Source of the DNA: Sporichthya polymorpha DSM 43042
GTDB lineage: Bacteria > Actinomycetota > Actinomycetes > Sporichthyales > Sporichthyaceae
Reading direction: 5' to 3'
DNA length: 64,000 nucleotides
Assembly: GCF_000384115.1 (NCBI RefSeq)
Contig: NZ_KB913029.1
Span: 1,708,907 to 1,772,906 of the forward strand
Below, piece after piece: positions 8,616-17,211 of the stretch (its first letter is position 1; each line of letters begins with the position of its first letter). A program made the translations under genes and the position numbers. Below the pieces are notes generated by a model. The model had not been told where the DNA came from. It searched no databases and was given only the letters and a program-made list of their open reading frames with translations.

Positions 8616-9257
8616 TCAGGCCTTGAAGGCGCAGGTCACGTAGACCGAGATCGGGGCCTTCTTGGTGGCGACGTTGGTCACCCGGACCGTCCAGCCCTTC
8701 GCGTCGGCGGTGGGGCCGGAGCCGTTGAGGATCATCTCCGCCGTGCCGTTCATGCCGCCGCCGAGCGCGACCCGGCCGCCGGAGCACTTCACCGTGTAGG
8801 TCGCCGACGTCCGGGCCTTCGCCTTGGTCTCGGCCACGACCATCCGGTAGCCGGAGACGCCGTCCTTGCCGTCGGCCCCCTTCGCACCCGGCGCGCCCGG
8901 CAGGCCCCGCAGGGAGGTCAGCCACTCCAGCTGCGTGCCGGGGAAGCCGTTCGCCTTCGCGACCTGGTACGCGTCCTTGCCATTGGTCCCGTTCGTCCCG
9001 TTGGCGCCGTTGGTTCCGGCCGGGCCCTGCTGGTTCCAACTGATCACCGTGCCGGCGGGCTTGAGCAGTTCCGCCGAGCAGTCCGGGGCGTTTGCTGGGT
9101 CGACCGCGACCTTGTCGATCGAACCGTCGGGCCGCAGGCACCCCTGAATCACCGGGGAGGGCGAGGAGTCCAGGGCGATCGCGACGGTCGGCGCCGTGAT
9201 GGCGATCGCGACGACGGGCAGGGCGACGAGCGCGAGCGTGCGGGCGGGACGGGCCAT
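8616..9257 (-). CDS. Secreted collagen-like protein
   Basis: A 213-residue exported protein. A signal peptide (MARPARTLALVALPVVAIA, cleavage near residue 28) is followed by a Cys-containing N-terminal part (GCLRPDG, APDCSAELL). Two short Gly-X-Y stretches flank an AYQVAKANGFPGTQLEWLTS segment, then comes a beta-rich C-terminal domain with two Cys (YTVKCSGG, YVTCAFKA). The segment between the collagen stretches resembles a unit seen in phage tail and surface collagen-like proteins. ATG at 9257 follows GGGGAGA. It is paralogous to 14781-15617 in every block. Function unknown; a surface or matrix role is likely. Confidence 0.75.
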   Translation of the reverse strand: MARPARTLALVALPVVAIAITAPTVAIALDSSPSPVIQGCLRPDGSIDKVAVDPANAPDCSAELLKPAGTVISWNQQGPAGTNGANGTNGTNGKDAYQVAKANGFPGTQLEWLTSLRGLPGAPGAKGADGKDGVSGYRMVVAETKAKARTSATYTVKCSGGRVALGGGMNGTAEMILNGSGPTADAKGWTVRVTNVATKKAPISVYVTCAFKA

Positions 9258-9397
9258 GGGTGTCTCCCCGGGGCGCGAGGGGCGGCCCGAGCGGCCGCCG
9301 CGAGAACCGCGCCGTGTCGAGGAGTCATCGGCCGCCGCGGCCCTCACCTGAAGATCCCGGTCGTTGACCTGCGCCGGGCGGCGCTCTACGGTCGACA

Positions 9398-9420
9398 CGT
9401 ACGCGTACGGTACGCGTACG
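9398..9420. promoter_or_regulatory. 23-bp palindromic operator upstream of tetR
   Basis: Two 11-base arms, CGTACGCGTAC and its exact complement, flank a single central G. The site ends 15 bases before the tetR start codon and lies between tetR and the divergent collagen-like gene. Its size and position fit autoregulation by the TetR protein and control of the downstream operon. Confidence 0.7.
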
Positions 9421-9435
9421 AAACCGGGAGGGTCG

Positions 9436-10095
9436 ATGCCCGCCAGCGCGGCTGCACGCGTCGCCACCGAGCGCCTGACGCTCGACGCGATCGTCGAGGC
9501 GGCCGAGGCGTTGGTGGCCGCGGAGGGCTTCGAGGGCCTGAGCATGCGCAAGCTCGCGCGGGCGCTCGGCGTCGGCGCGATGACGCTCTACGGCTACGTC
9601 CCGACCAAGGACGACCTGCTCGGAGCACTCGCCGACCGGCTGCTCGCCGAGCTCGACCTGCCCGCCCCGGGGGACGGGGACTGGGCCTACCGCGTGGCGG
9701 CGGTCTTTCACGCCACCCGCCGGGCGTTCCTCGCCCACCCCGAACTGCTGCCGATCGTCGCCGCGCACCGGCTCGACGGCGTCTCGGCCTACCGCGGCGC
9801 GGAGGTCGTGTTCGCGGCGCTGCGGGAGGCCGGGCTCGAGGATGCGCAGGTGATCAGCGCGTTCAGCACGCTGAGTTCGTACACGGTCGGGGCCTGCCAG
9901 CGGGAGATCGGGCTGAGCACGCGGGCCGCACAGGGTCGCCCCGCGCTCCCGGGCATCACGACCCTGCCGGGCGACGAGTTCGCCAACGTCGTGGGGCTGG
10001 CCGGCCGGCTCGCCACCCGGGACTTTGACGCGGAGTTCAGCGCCGGGCTGGACCTGCTGATCACCGGCCTGCGCGGCTGGGTGGAGGGCACATGA
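9436..10095 (+). CDS. TetR-family transcriptional regulator
   Basis: The 219-residue protein has the N-terminal TetR helix-turn-helix: LTLDAIVEAAEALVAAEGFEGLSMRKLARALGVGAMTLY, split over residues 13-52, then a helical ligand-binding domain. The ATG at 9436 is just behind GGGAGGG. The stop overlaps the ATG of the next gene (ATGA), so it is the first gene of a coupled four-gene operon. A perfect 23-bp palindrome lies right upstream. It probably represses the operon until an unknown ligand is bound. Confidence 0.9.
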   Translation: MPASAAARVATERLTLDAIVEAAEALVAAEGFEGLSMRKLARALGVGAMTLYGYVPTKDDLLGALADRLLAELDLPAPGDGDWAYRVAAVFHATRRAFLAHPELLPIVAAHRLDGVSAYRGAEVVFAALREAGLEDAQVISAFSTLSSYTVGACQREIGLSTRAAQGRPALPGITTLPGDEFANVVGLAGRLATRDFDAEFSAGLDLLITGLRGWVEGT

Positions 10096-11753
10096 GCGGA
10101 GCGGGTGTGCGGACCGGCATGGCGAACCCGCTCCACTGGGTGGCCACCGATCCGGACGTGCTGTGGTCGCCCGGCAACGTGTCCGAGGCGATCCCTGGCG
10201 TCTCGACGGCGCTGAACTGGTCCTTCGTCGACGACGCCGTCGAGCTCGCGGCCCGGCAGGCGTTCGCCGCGATGGGGGTGCTCCGCCCCGACGAGGTCCG
10301 CCTCAACGACCGGGCCGAGGACCGGTTCATGGTCGCCTTCTACGGCCGGACCGTCGCGAACATCGAGGCGATGCGCGGCATCGGCGACCGGACGCCGGGC
10401 ACGTCGGCCAACGCCGTCGAGGCGCAGCTGTTCGGCGTCGTCCGGCCGGACGCGGTCAACCACCCGACGCTGTCCCGACTGCCGACGATCGCGCTGCGGA
10501 TGCCGCGGACCGCGACCCGGCTCCGACGCGACTCGCTCGCGCTGCGCGCGGAGATCGTCGAGTGGTGGCGCGGCGCGGTGCTGGCACCGCCGACGTCGCT
10601 GCCCGACGCGACCGCGCTGCTCGCCGACGCGCGGCGGCGGTACACGCGGGCGTTCTCCCTCGGCGTGCTCAGTTCGATGCTCGCCCAGGCGGTCTACGAC
10701 CAGGTCGTGCTGCTCGTCCGGAACGCCGACCGCCACGGCCTCCAGCACCGCCTGGTCACCGGCTACGCCGGGATGCTCGAGACCGGGCTGGTGACCGACC
10801 TCTGGGACCTCGCCCACGACCGGCTCGACCGCACGACCTTCCTCCTGCGCCACGGCTTCCACGGACCGGACGAGGGCCAGCTCGCGAGCCGCGTCTGGCG
10901 CGAGGATCCGGGCCCGCTCGACGCGCTGGTCCGCCGCTACGCCGGCCTGGGTCCCGACGCCCACCCCGCGCTGGCGGAGCGACGGCAGGTCGAGGTGCGG
11001 GAGACGGCCGAGGCGGAACTGCTCGCCGCGCTCGGCCGGATGCGGGCGCCGGGCGCGCGACTCGTCCTGCGGATCGCGCGGACGCTGATCCCGCTGCGTG
11101 AGATCGGGAAGGCGAACTACACGCAGTGCCTGGACGGCGCGCGTCTCGCGGCTCGCGCGATCGGTCGGGAACTCGCGGCGGCCGGCCGGCTCGACGACGC
11201 CGAGGACGTCTTCGGGCTGACCTACGACGAGCTCACCGCGCCTCGGCTGCCCGACGACCTGCGCACCCTCGCCGCCGAGCGGGCCGCGATCCGCGCCGAC
11301 TACCTGACCACCGACCTGCCCGACAAGTTCACTGGGCCACCGCCGCGGATCCCCCTCGCGCCGGCCGACGACGCGATCGGGGACACGCCCGCCGCGGACG
11401 CGCCGGTCGACAAGCCGATCACCGGCGAGGGCGTCGGCGGCGGTGTCGACACCGGACGCGCGCGGGTGGTGGTCGATCCGGCCACCGACGACCTGGAGCC
11501 GGGCGAGATCCTCGTGTGCCGGTCGACCGATCCGGGCTGGACGTCGTTGTTCCACCTCGCCGCCGGAGTGGCAGTCGATCTCGGGGGCACGATGAGCCAC
11601 GCCGCGATCGTCGCGCGAGAACTGGGCATCCCGTGTCTGACGTGCACCGGGGACGGGACCCGCCGGGTGCGGACCGGCGACCTGGTCCGGCTCGACGGGG
11701 ACGCCGGAATCCTGCAGGTGCTCGAACGCGACCCGGGAAGGGGAACCGGATGA
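10092..11753 (+). CDS. PEP-utilising-enzyme-like protein with phosphohistidine domain but no ATP-grasp domain
   Basis: The 553 residues begin with the middle domain of PEP synthase or rifampin phosphotransferase type enzymes (LWSPGNVSEAIPGVSTALNWSF), continue through a long helical part with FGLTYDELTAP, and end in the mobile phosphohistidine domain: GEILVCRSTDPGW, then GGTMSHAAIVARELGIPC with the catalytic His, and a final GDLVRLDGDAG. The N-terminal ATP-binding domain of the full enzymes is missing. The phosphoryl donor must come from another protein, or the protein works by binding alone. It overlaps both neighbours by 4 bases. Confidence 0.8.
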   Translation: MSGAGVRTGMANPLHWVATDPDVLWSPGNVSEAIPGVSTALNWSFVDDAVELAARQAFAAMGVLRPDEVRLNDRAEDRFMVAFYGRTVANIEAMRGIGDRTPGTSANAVEAQLFGVVRPDAVNHPTLSRLPTIALRMPRTATRLRRDSLALRAEIVEWWRGAVLAPPTSLPDATALLADARRRYTRAFSLGVLSSMLAQAVYDQVVLLVRNADRHGLQHRLVTGYAGMLETGLVTDLWDLAHDRLDRTTFLLRHGFHGPDEGQLASRVWREDPGPLDALVRRYAGLGPDAHPALAERRQVEVRETAEAELLAALGRMRAPGARLVLRIARTLIPLREIGKANYTQCLDGARLAARAIGRELAAAGRLDDAEDVFGLTYDELTAPRLPDDLRTLAAERAAIRADYLTTDLPDKFTGPPPRIPLAPADDAIGDTPAADAPVDKPITGEGVGGGVDTGRARVVVDPATDDLEPGEILVCRSTDPGWTSLFHLAAGVAVDLGGTMSHAAIVARELGIPCLTCTGDGTRRVRTGDLVRLDGDAGILQVLERDPGRGTG

Positions 11754-13603
11754 GAGTCCTCGTGACAGGAGCGACCGGCGTCTACGGGCGCAGCGTGGTG
11801 GAGCGGCTGACGCGCGCCGGGCACGAGGTCGTGGCGGTGGCACGCCGACCACCGCAGGCCCTGCCCGCCGGGGCGCGCTTCGCCCCCGCGGACGTCACGG
11901 ACCTCGAGGCGCTGACCGCGGCGATGGACGGCTGCGAGGTCGTGTGCCACCTCGCGTTCGTCGTCACCCCGGTCAAGGACCGCGAACTCTCACGCCGCAT
12001 CAGCGTCGGCGGCACCGCGAACGTCTGTGAGGCGATGAAGCGCACCGGTGCTCGGCGGTTGGTGTTCGCGTCCTCGGCGATGAGTTACGGCGCCAACCCC
12101 GACAACCCGCCGCTGTTCACCGAGGAGCACGAGCAGCGCCCCTCGCCCGACTACGTCTACGGGACGGACAAGAAGGCGGCCGAGCAGGTCATCCTCGACT
12201 CCGGCGTCGAGGCGGTGCTCGCGCGTACCGGTGTCACCGTCGGCCGCAACATCGACAACCTGCTGCTCGACATCTTCGCGGCGCCCGCGATCGTCGGGAT
12301 CAAGGGCGTCGACATCCGCTACCAACTCATCCACCAGGACGACATCGGCCGCTTCTTCGCGACCGCGTGCGAGTCCGGCCCGCCCGGCCCGGTGAACGTC
12401 GCACCGCCGGACTTCCTCCCGTTGCGAACCATCGCCGAGGTGCTCGGCAAGAAGTACGTCGAGACCTCCGCGTCGCGAGCGCTCAAGGCGATCGAGTTCG
12501 CCTGGAAGCACGACCTGGCCGACATCACGCCCGGTGAGGCCGCGGGGATCTCCTACCTGCCGCGGATGGACACCACCCGGCTGCGTGAGGTCTGGGGTTT
12601 CGAGTGCGCGTGGTCGACGGCCGACGGCGTCGTCGACCTGCGGCGCGCGGTCAGCGGCGTGACGGCGGTGGCCAGGCGCCGCGTCGAGGTGCCGTGGCGA
12701 CTGCGGTTCCCGACGCACCGGCCCGGGGCCGTGGTGTCGGACGCGCCGGCCGGCCGGCCCGACTTCGGCGCACCGGCGGGCGAACTCGACTCGCCGATCC
12801 CGCTCGCGTACCCGACCGTCAGCCGGCTCGGCGGGCCGGCGCCGCTGGCCGCCCTGACGTTGAGCACGCACCTGCACCTGCTGCGCGCGGCCTCGACCGG
12901 GATGCTCGACGCGTTCGGCGGGGCGCCCGAGGTCCGGCACGAGCTCGGCGGCGCCGGGGCGGCGAGCGTGGCCCACCGCCTCTACGTGAACGACGACGTC
13001 GCCTACGCCGTCGAGCACTCCGGCGGCCGTCGGCGCGTGGTCGGACGGGCGTACGGCCGCGAGGTCGCCCGGATCGCCGGCTGGGCCGCGGAGACGCTCG
13101 AGCGCGCGGCGGACCCGGCGTCCCTGTCGGACGTCCGGCTCGACGCGGTCCTCGGCCTCGTACTCGACGACCTGGCGTGGTTCTGGGCGATCGCGGCGAT
13201 CGGCGCCGCGTTGGAGGGCGACGAGCTCGGCGACCTCGCGCACCTGCTCACCTCGTTCCCTGACGGAGTGTCACCCAACGCCGCGTCAGCGGCTGACGTC
13301 CGCGACGACGGCGGGCACTCGCGGGCGCGGATGCGGGCCGAGCGCGTCGTGCACGCGCTCGCCCAGGCACTGGCCGCCCTCGTCCGCGAACGCGCGGACC
13401 GGCTCGTCGTCGCCGGCGCGGTCAAGGACCCGGCGGACGTCGCGCACCTGACGTGGGACGAACTGCTCGCCCCCGGGCACGACCTCACCGACCTCGTCGA
13501 GACCCGTCGTGCCGAGCAGCAGCGCCTGGCCGCGCTGGTCCTGCCGGCCACGGTGTCGGTGAGCGGATCGACCAGCGCCCTCGTGACCGGAGGAACCCGA
13601 TGA
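11750..13603 (+). CDS. NAD(P)-dependent epimerase/reductase fused to a PEP-synthase-like helical domain
   Basis: The 617 residues have two parts. Residues 1 to about 300 are an extended short-chain dehydrogenase: GATGVYG nucleotide loop, FASSAMSYG, then YVYGTDKKAAE with the catalytic YxxxK. Residues about 330-617 resemble the substrate-binding middle region of the preceding gene's family (SPIPLAYPTVSRL at its start, DVAHLTWDELLAP near its end) but stop before any phosphohistidine domain. The start at 11750 overlaps the previous stop (ATGA) and has GGGAAGGGGA upstream. The reaction is unknown. The shared domain suggests both proteins handle the same substrate. Confidence 0.75.
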   Translation: MRVLVTGATGVYGRSVVERLTRAGHEVVAVARRPPQALPAGARFAPADVTDLEALTAAMDGCEVVCHLAFVVTPVKDRELSRRISVGGTANVCEAMKRTGARRLVFASSAMSYGANPDNPPLFTEEHEQRPSPDYVYGTDKKAAEQVILDSGVEAVLARTGVTVGRNIDNLLLDIFAAPAIVGIKGVDIRYQLIHQDDIGRFFATACESGPPGPVNVAPPDFLPLRTIAEVLGKKYVETSASRALKAIEFAWKHDLADITPGEAAGISYLPRMDTTRLREVWGFECAWSTADGVVDLRRAVSGVTAVARRRVEVPWRLRFPTHRPGAVVSDAPAGRPDFGAPAGELDSPIPLAYPTVSRLGGPAPLAALTLSTHLHLLRAASTGMLDAFGGAPEVRHELGGAGAASVAHRLYVNDDVAYAVEHSGGRRRVVGRAYGREVARIAGWAAETLERAADPASLSDVRLDAVLGLVLDDLAWFWAIAAIGAALEGDELGDLAHLLTSFPDGVSPNAASAADVRDDGGHSRARMRAERVVHALAQALAALVRERADRLVVAGAVKDPADVAHLTWDELLAPGHDLTDLVETRRAEQQRLAALVLPATVSVSGSTSALVTGGTR

Positions 13604-14688
13604 CCGCGACCGACCTGGCTCCCGCCACGGACCTGGCGCCCGCCGCCGAGGACGTCAGCCTCTACGTCCGCGGCGGTCGGCTGCGCAGCTCTGCCGAGGT
13701 CGTACCCGACGCCGTCGAGGCCGAGCGGGTCGGCATCGCGAGGCTGTGGCTCTCGGAGCGGTACGACCTGAAGGAGGCCGGCGTCCTCCTCGGCGGGATG
13801 GCCGCCCGGACGACGCGGCTCAAGCTCGGGACGGCGGCGCTGTTCCCGCGCTCGCGCAACCTCCTGCTGACCGCGGCGCTCGGTTCCACGATGCACTCCG
13901 CGTTCGGTCCGCGGTTCACCCTCGGTCTCGGCCGCAGCATGAGCGCCTATGTGCAGAACGCGAACCTGACGGAGATGAGCTTCGCCGAGCTGGCGGACTA
14001 CCCGGACCTGCTGCGGCGGCTCTGGGCCGGGGAGTCGGTCGACTACGACGGCCCGGCGGGCTCGTACCGCGGCCTGCACATGGCGGACACCTATCCCGGC
14101 CCGGCACCGGAGATCTACTCGGTGTGCCTGGGCGGTCCGAAGGCCTGCCGCGTCGCGGCGACCGCCGGGTTCGACGGCGTCTACCTGCAGCCGTTCATGA
14201 CGCTCGAGGCGGTGCACAACTCCGTGTCGTACCTGCGCTCGGCGTGCGAGGAAGTGGGACGTGACCCCGCGTCACTCCGCGTCGTCGTGCCGATGGTCAG
14301 TGCGCCCGAGCTCGACGACGAACGTGCCCGGGCGTACATGCACGCCCGGATGGTGACCTACCTCGGCCAGCCTGGGCTCGCCGAGGCGTACGCCCGGGTC
14401 AACGGGTGGGACCGGCGCCTCGCGGACCCGATTCGCGAGCACCCGCTGGTCGCGGGCGACCCCGACCGGGTCGACCACCACTTCCACCGCGACCAGCTGC
14501 TGGAGGTCGCGAAACTCGTGCCGGACGAGTGGATGTACCCGACCTCGCTGACGGGGTCCATCGACAACTGCGTCGCCTCGATGGCCGCCTACCGCGCCGC
14601 CGGGGCCGACGAGATCTGCTTCTACGGCAGCACCGCCGGCGAGAACGCCGCCCTGGTCGCGGCGTGGCGCGACCGCGCCGCCGACTGA
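13600..14688 (+). CDS. Luciferase-like (LLM class) flavin/F420-dependent oxidoreductase
   Basis: The 362 residues form an LLM-type TIM barrel: RLWLSERYDLKEAGVLLGG, then TTRLKLGTAALFPRSRN, GPRFTLGLGRS, and IYSVCLGGPKACRVAATAGFDG. Actinomycete members often use coenzyme F420 or FMN to reduce or oxidise small molecules. GGAGG lies seven bases before the ATG at 13600, which overlaps the previous stop. It is the last gene of the tetR operon and is followed by a strong hairpin. Together with the epimerase it suggests conversion of an organic substrate; which one cannot be told. Confidence 0.82.
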   Translation: MTATDLAPATDLAPAAEDVSLYVRGGRLRSSAEVVPDAVEAERVGIARLWLSERYDLKEAGVLLGGMAARTTRLKLGTAALFPRSRNLLLTAALGSTMHSAFGPRFTLGLGRSMSAYVQNANLTEMSFAELADYPDLLRRLWAGESVDYDGPAGSYRGLHMADTYPGPAPEIYSVCLGGPKACRVAATAGFDGVYLQPFMTLEAVHNSVSYLRSACEEVGRDPASLRVVVPMVSAPELDDERARAYMHARMVTYLGQPGLAEAYARVNGWDRRLADPIREHPLVAGDPDRVDHHFHRDQLLEVAKLVPDEWMYPTSLTGSIDNCVASMAAYRAAGADEICFYGSTAGENAALVAAWRDRAAD

Positions 14689-14700
14689 GACCGCACGCGA

Positions 14701-14743
14701 CAGCGAGCGGGCCGGAAACCCGAAGGTCCCGGCCCGCTCGCTG
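14701..14743. terminator. Bidirectional hairpin terminator
   Basis: A perfect 15-bp stem (14701-14715 with 14729-14743, arms CAGCGAGCGGGCCGG and complement) around a 13-base loop. It lies between the convergent oxidoreductase and collagen-like genes, where it would end both transcripts. Confidence 0.8.
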
Positions 14744-14748
14744 ATCAA

Positions 14749-14784
14749 ACGATGCGTCAGACGATGCGTCAGACGATGCGTCAG
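14749..14784. repeat. Triplicated 12-bp unit over a stop codon
   Basis: ACGATGCGTCAG occurs three times in tandem without mismatch. The last copy supplies the stop codon of the collagen-like gene on the minus strand. Because the unit is 12 bases, the two other copies place further in-frame TGA codons behind it. Confidence 0.85.
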
Positions 14785-15617
14785 ACCTTGGCGCAGATCG
14801 CGTACGCGGTCACGTCGTAGGCCTTGTTGCCGAGGTTGGTCATGCTGACCCGCCAGCCCTTGCCGGTGTTGGTCGGCGCGGACGAACGCTGGTCGATCGC
14901 CTCGTTGCTGGACCAGCTACCGCCACCGAGCGCGCGGCCGCTGTCGCAGCTCACGGTCACGGTCGCGTCCTTGCCGGCACCGACGGTCTTCTTCACGGTG
15001 ACCTGGTGGTAGCCGGAGACGCCGTCCTTGCCGTCCTTGCCGTCGACGCCGTTCTTGCCGTTCACGCCGTCCTTGCCGGGAGCCCCGACCTGGCCCTCGT
15101 CGGAGACGACGGTGCCCTGGAGGGATTCGAGCCACGCGTCGAGGTCGCCCTCGAACCCGTTCTCGACCGCGAGCTCGTACGCGCTCAGGCCGTCCTTGCC
15201 GGCCGGACCCTGTTCACCGGCCGGACCCTGCTCGCCGGCGGGACCCGCCGGGCCGGTCTCGCCCTGCTCACCGGCGGGCCCCGCGGGGCCGGTCTCGCCC
15301 TGCTCACCCTGGTGGCCCGGGGCACCCTCGGGGCCCTGCTCGCCCCGCGGGCCCTGCTCACCCTTGACGCCCTGGGCGTTCCAGCTGATCTGGGTCTCGT
15401 CGCCGGAGCACTTGACGAGCGGCTTGACGCCCGCCTTGACCTTGGAGATCTGGCCCGCGCCGATCCAGGACTTGTCCAGGCAGCCGGTGAAGGTGTCGTT
15501 CGACGGGGGGGCGCCGGCGGCCAGGGCGACGGCCGGGGCGGCGACGGCGAGCAGCGAGAGGGGCGCGACGACGAGTGCGGCGCGGCGGGCGCGCAGGCCC
15601 GTGAGGTTGGAACGCAT
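14781..15617 (-). CDS. Secreted collagen-like protein, longer paralogue
   Basis: A 278-residue exported protein starting [19 protein letters not shown] with a signal peptide ending near residue 35. A Cys-containing N-terminal part ([25 protein letters not shown]) leads into about 45 residues of perfect Gly-X-Y repeats rich in GPAGEQ and GEQG. Then come [20 protein letters not shown], a second collagen stretch ([19 protein letters not shown]) and a C-terminal beta domain with two Cys ([22 protein letters not shown]). The order of blocks is the same as in 8616-9257. Triple-helix formation is likely for the long Gly-X-Y run; function unknown. Confidence 0.78.
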   Translation of the reverse strand: MRSNLTGLRARRAALVVAPLSLLAVAAPAVALAAGAPPSNDTFTGCLDKSWIGAGQISKVKAGVKPLVKCSGDETQISWNAQGVKGEQGPRGEQGPEGAPGHQGEQGETGPAGPAGEQGETGPAGPAGEQGPAGEQGPAGKDGLSAYELAVENGFEGDLDAWLESLQGTVVSDEGQVGAPGKDGVNGKNGVDGKDGKDGVSGYHQVTVKKTVGAGKDATVTVSCDSGRALGGGSWSSNEAIDQRSSAPTNTGKGWRVSMTNLGNKAYDVTAYAICAKV

Positions 15618-15785
15618 GAAGATGGGACTCCCCGTGGAATGTGGTGTCCGTCGTCCGCGCGGAACGGCGGCGACGCAGGAGAGAGATCGACATCACGGGG
15701 GCGGGGCTCAACCACACGTACGGCCGCACTCTGCACCAACCGTTCGACGACTCATTTGCCGCCGAAATCGGCCAAACTGGGACAC

Positions 15786-16184
15786 GTGGCGTTCCCCGAC
15801 AGCCGACCGCGCCGGCGTCCCCGCCTGCTCGTGCCGGTCGGCGGGCTCGCGCTCGCCGTCCTCCTCGGCCTGCTCGGCTGGTCCGTGTGGTTCCGGATGA
15901 CGTACGGGTCATTCCCGGGCGAGGACGTCGGCGACCGCATCACCTGGTGCGGACACGACTTCCGGGCGTCGGTGACGGACCTGACCGGCGTGGAGGCCAA
16001 CGACGACCCGGCGAACCCGTTGCTGCCCGCGTTTCAGTACCCGCCGGTGTGGCCGCAGTCCACCGTGCACGCCGCGATGCGGACCGCGGAGGAACTCGCG
16101 GCCGATCCGGCCCTGCCCTGCGCGCCCGAGCTCTATGTCCGGACCGGCCCGGACCGGTACACCCGCTACCTTCCCGCCGACTGA
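15786..16184 (+). CDS. Small single-pass membrane protein of unknown function
   Basis: Starting from the GTG at 15786 this gives 132 residues: a basic N-terminus (PDSRPRRRPR), one membrane segment (about residues 14-34, LLVPVGGLALAVLLGLLGW) and an outside domain of about 95 residues with two Cys (ITWCGHDF, LPCAPELY) that could form a disulfide. The ribosome site is weak (GGGA). It lies 16 bases before the kinase gene on the same strand. The family is not recognised. Confidence 0.6.
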   Translation: MAFPDSRPRRRPRLLVPVGGLALAVLLGLLGWSVWFRMTYGSFPGEDVGDRITWCGHDFRASVTDLTGVEANDDPANPLLPAFQYPPVWPQSTVHAAMRTAEELAADPALPCAPELYVRTGPDRYTRYLPAD

Positions 16185-16200
16185 CGGGCGGTCATTCGCG

Positions 16201-17211
16201 ATGACCTCTTTGGCCGTCTGGTCGACGGCGCAGTGGCGGGCCGAAGCCACGGCGTGGGCCGACGAGCGGCTGTCCGCCCACGGACTCAGCCGGACCGGCG
16301 AGGTCACCCAACCCCACCTGCGCGCCTGGGCGACGGTGCTGCGGATCCCGACGACCGGCGGCCCGGTGTGGCTGAAGGCGCCGGGTGCGGGGACGGCCTT
16401 CGAGGTCGGGCTGTACCCCCGGCTCGTCAAGGCCGCTCCGGAGGACGTGCTGCATCCGCTGGCCGTCGACGCCGACCGCCGGTGGCTGCTGCTGCCCGAC
16501 GGGGGTACCCCGCTCGGCGAACTCGCCACCGGGCCGGCGCTGATCGACGCCCTGTGCCGGGCGCTTCCCGGCTACGCCCGACTGCAACGCCGCCTGTCGG
16601 AGCGAGTGCCGGACCTCCTGGGGCTCGGCCTGCCGGACCTGCGCCCCGTCTCGCTGCCGGCGCGGTTCGACGACTGCCTCGCCGACGTGGCCGAGTACGT
16701 GGCTACCCGCGACGACCCGGCCGATCACGCGACGCTGGAGCGTCTGCGCGACCTCCGGCCGACGGTTGCCGGGTGGGCGGAGGACCTGGCGTCGTCCGGA
16801 GTGCCGTCGACGCTCGACCACAACGACCTGCACCCGTGGAACCTGCTTTGCCCCGAGGGCGATGTCGACCGCGCCCGTACCTACGACTGGGGCGACGCGG
16901 TCGTCGGTCACCCCTTCGCGAGCCTTCTGGTCGTGCTGAGTTGGCTCACCGACCCCGAGGGCGCCGGCCTCGGTCCGACCTCGTCCGAGGTGCTCCGCGT
17001 CCGCGACGCCTACCTCGCCGAGTTCGCGGACCTCGGCTCGCACCCGGACCTGGTCCGGACGCTCGACCTCGCCAGGCAGAGCGCGAAGATCGGGCGGGCG
17101 GTGTCCTGGATCGGCGTCCTCGCGACGACCGGCGAGCGCCGGGCCGGAGAGCTCGCCGCCGCACCGCTGCACTGGCTCGCCCGGCTCCTGCCGGAACCGT
17201 TGGCCGTCTGA
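16201..17211 (+). CDS. Aminoglycoside-phosphotransferase-fold kinase
   Basis: The 336 residues carry the C-lobe signatures of the APH/choline-kinase fold: LDHNDLHPWNLL (catalytic Asp and Asn) and TYDWGDAVVGHPFASL (metal-binding Asp). The N-lobe includes PVWLKAPGAG with a possible ATP-binding Lys. Such proteins phosphorylate small hydroxylated molecules (aminoglycosides, homoserine, fructosamines and others); the sequence does not say which. Resistance should not be assumed from the fold alone. Confidence 0.78.
   Translation: MTSLAVWSTAQWRAEATAWADERLSAHGLSRTGEVTQPHLRAWATVLRIPTTGGPVWLKAPGAGTAFEVGLYPRLVKAAPEDVLHPLAVDADRRWLLLPDGGTPLGELATGPALIDALCRALPGYARLQRRLSERVPDLLGLGLPDLRPVSLPARFDDCLADVAEYVATRDDPADHATLERLRDLRPTVAGWAEDLASSGVPSTLDHNDLHPWNLLCPEGDVDRARTYDWGDAVVGHPFASLLVVLSWLTDPEGAGLGPTSSEVLRVRDAYLAEFADLGSHPDLVRTLDLARQSAKIGRAVSWIGVLATTGERRAGELAAAPLHWLARLLPEPLAV

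Noticed and set aside
11126-13603. An 825-residue frame starting inside the phosphohistidine gene
   Set aside because: Only the part from 11750 has a nucleotide-binding loop and a ribosome site; the rest is overlap with the preceding gene.
15000-15360. Periodic sequence that could look like a CRISPR or tandem-repeat array
   Set aside because: The period is 9 or 18 bases and encodes Gly-X-Y triplets; there are no spacers. No CRISPR array was seen in the window.
16201-17211. Calling the APH-fold kinase an antibiotic-resistance gene
   Set aside because: The fold covers many small-molecule kinases, and neither sequence nor neighbours point to an antibiotic.
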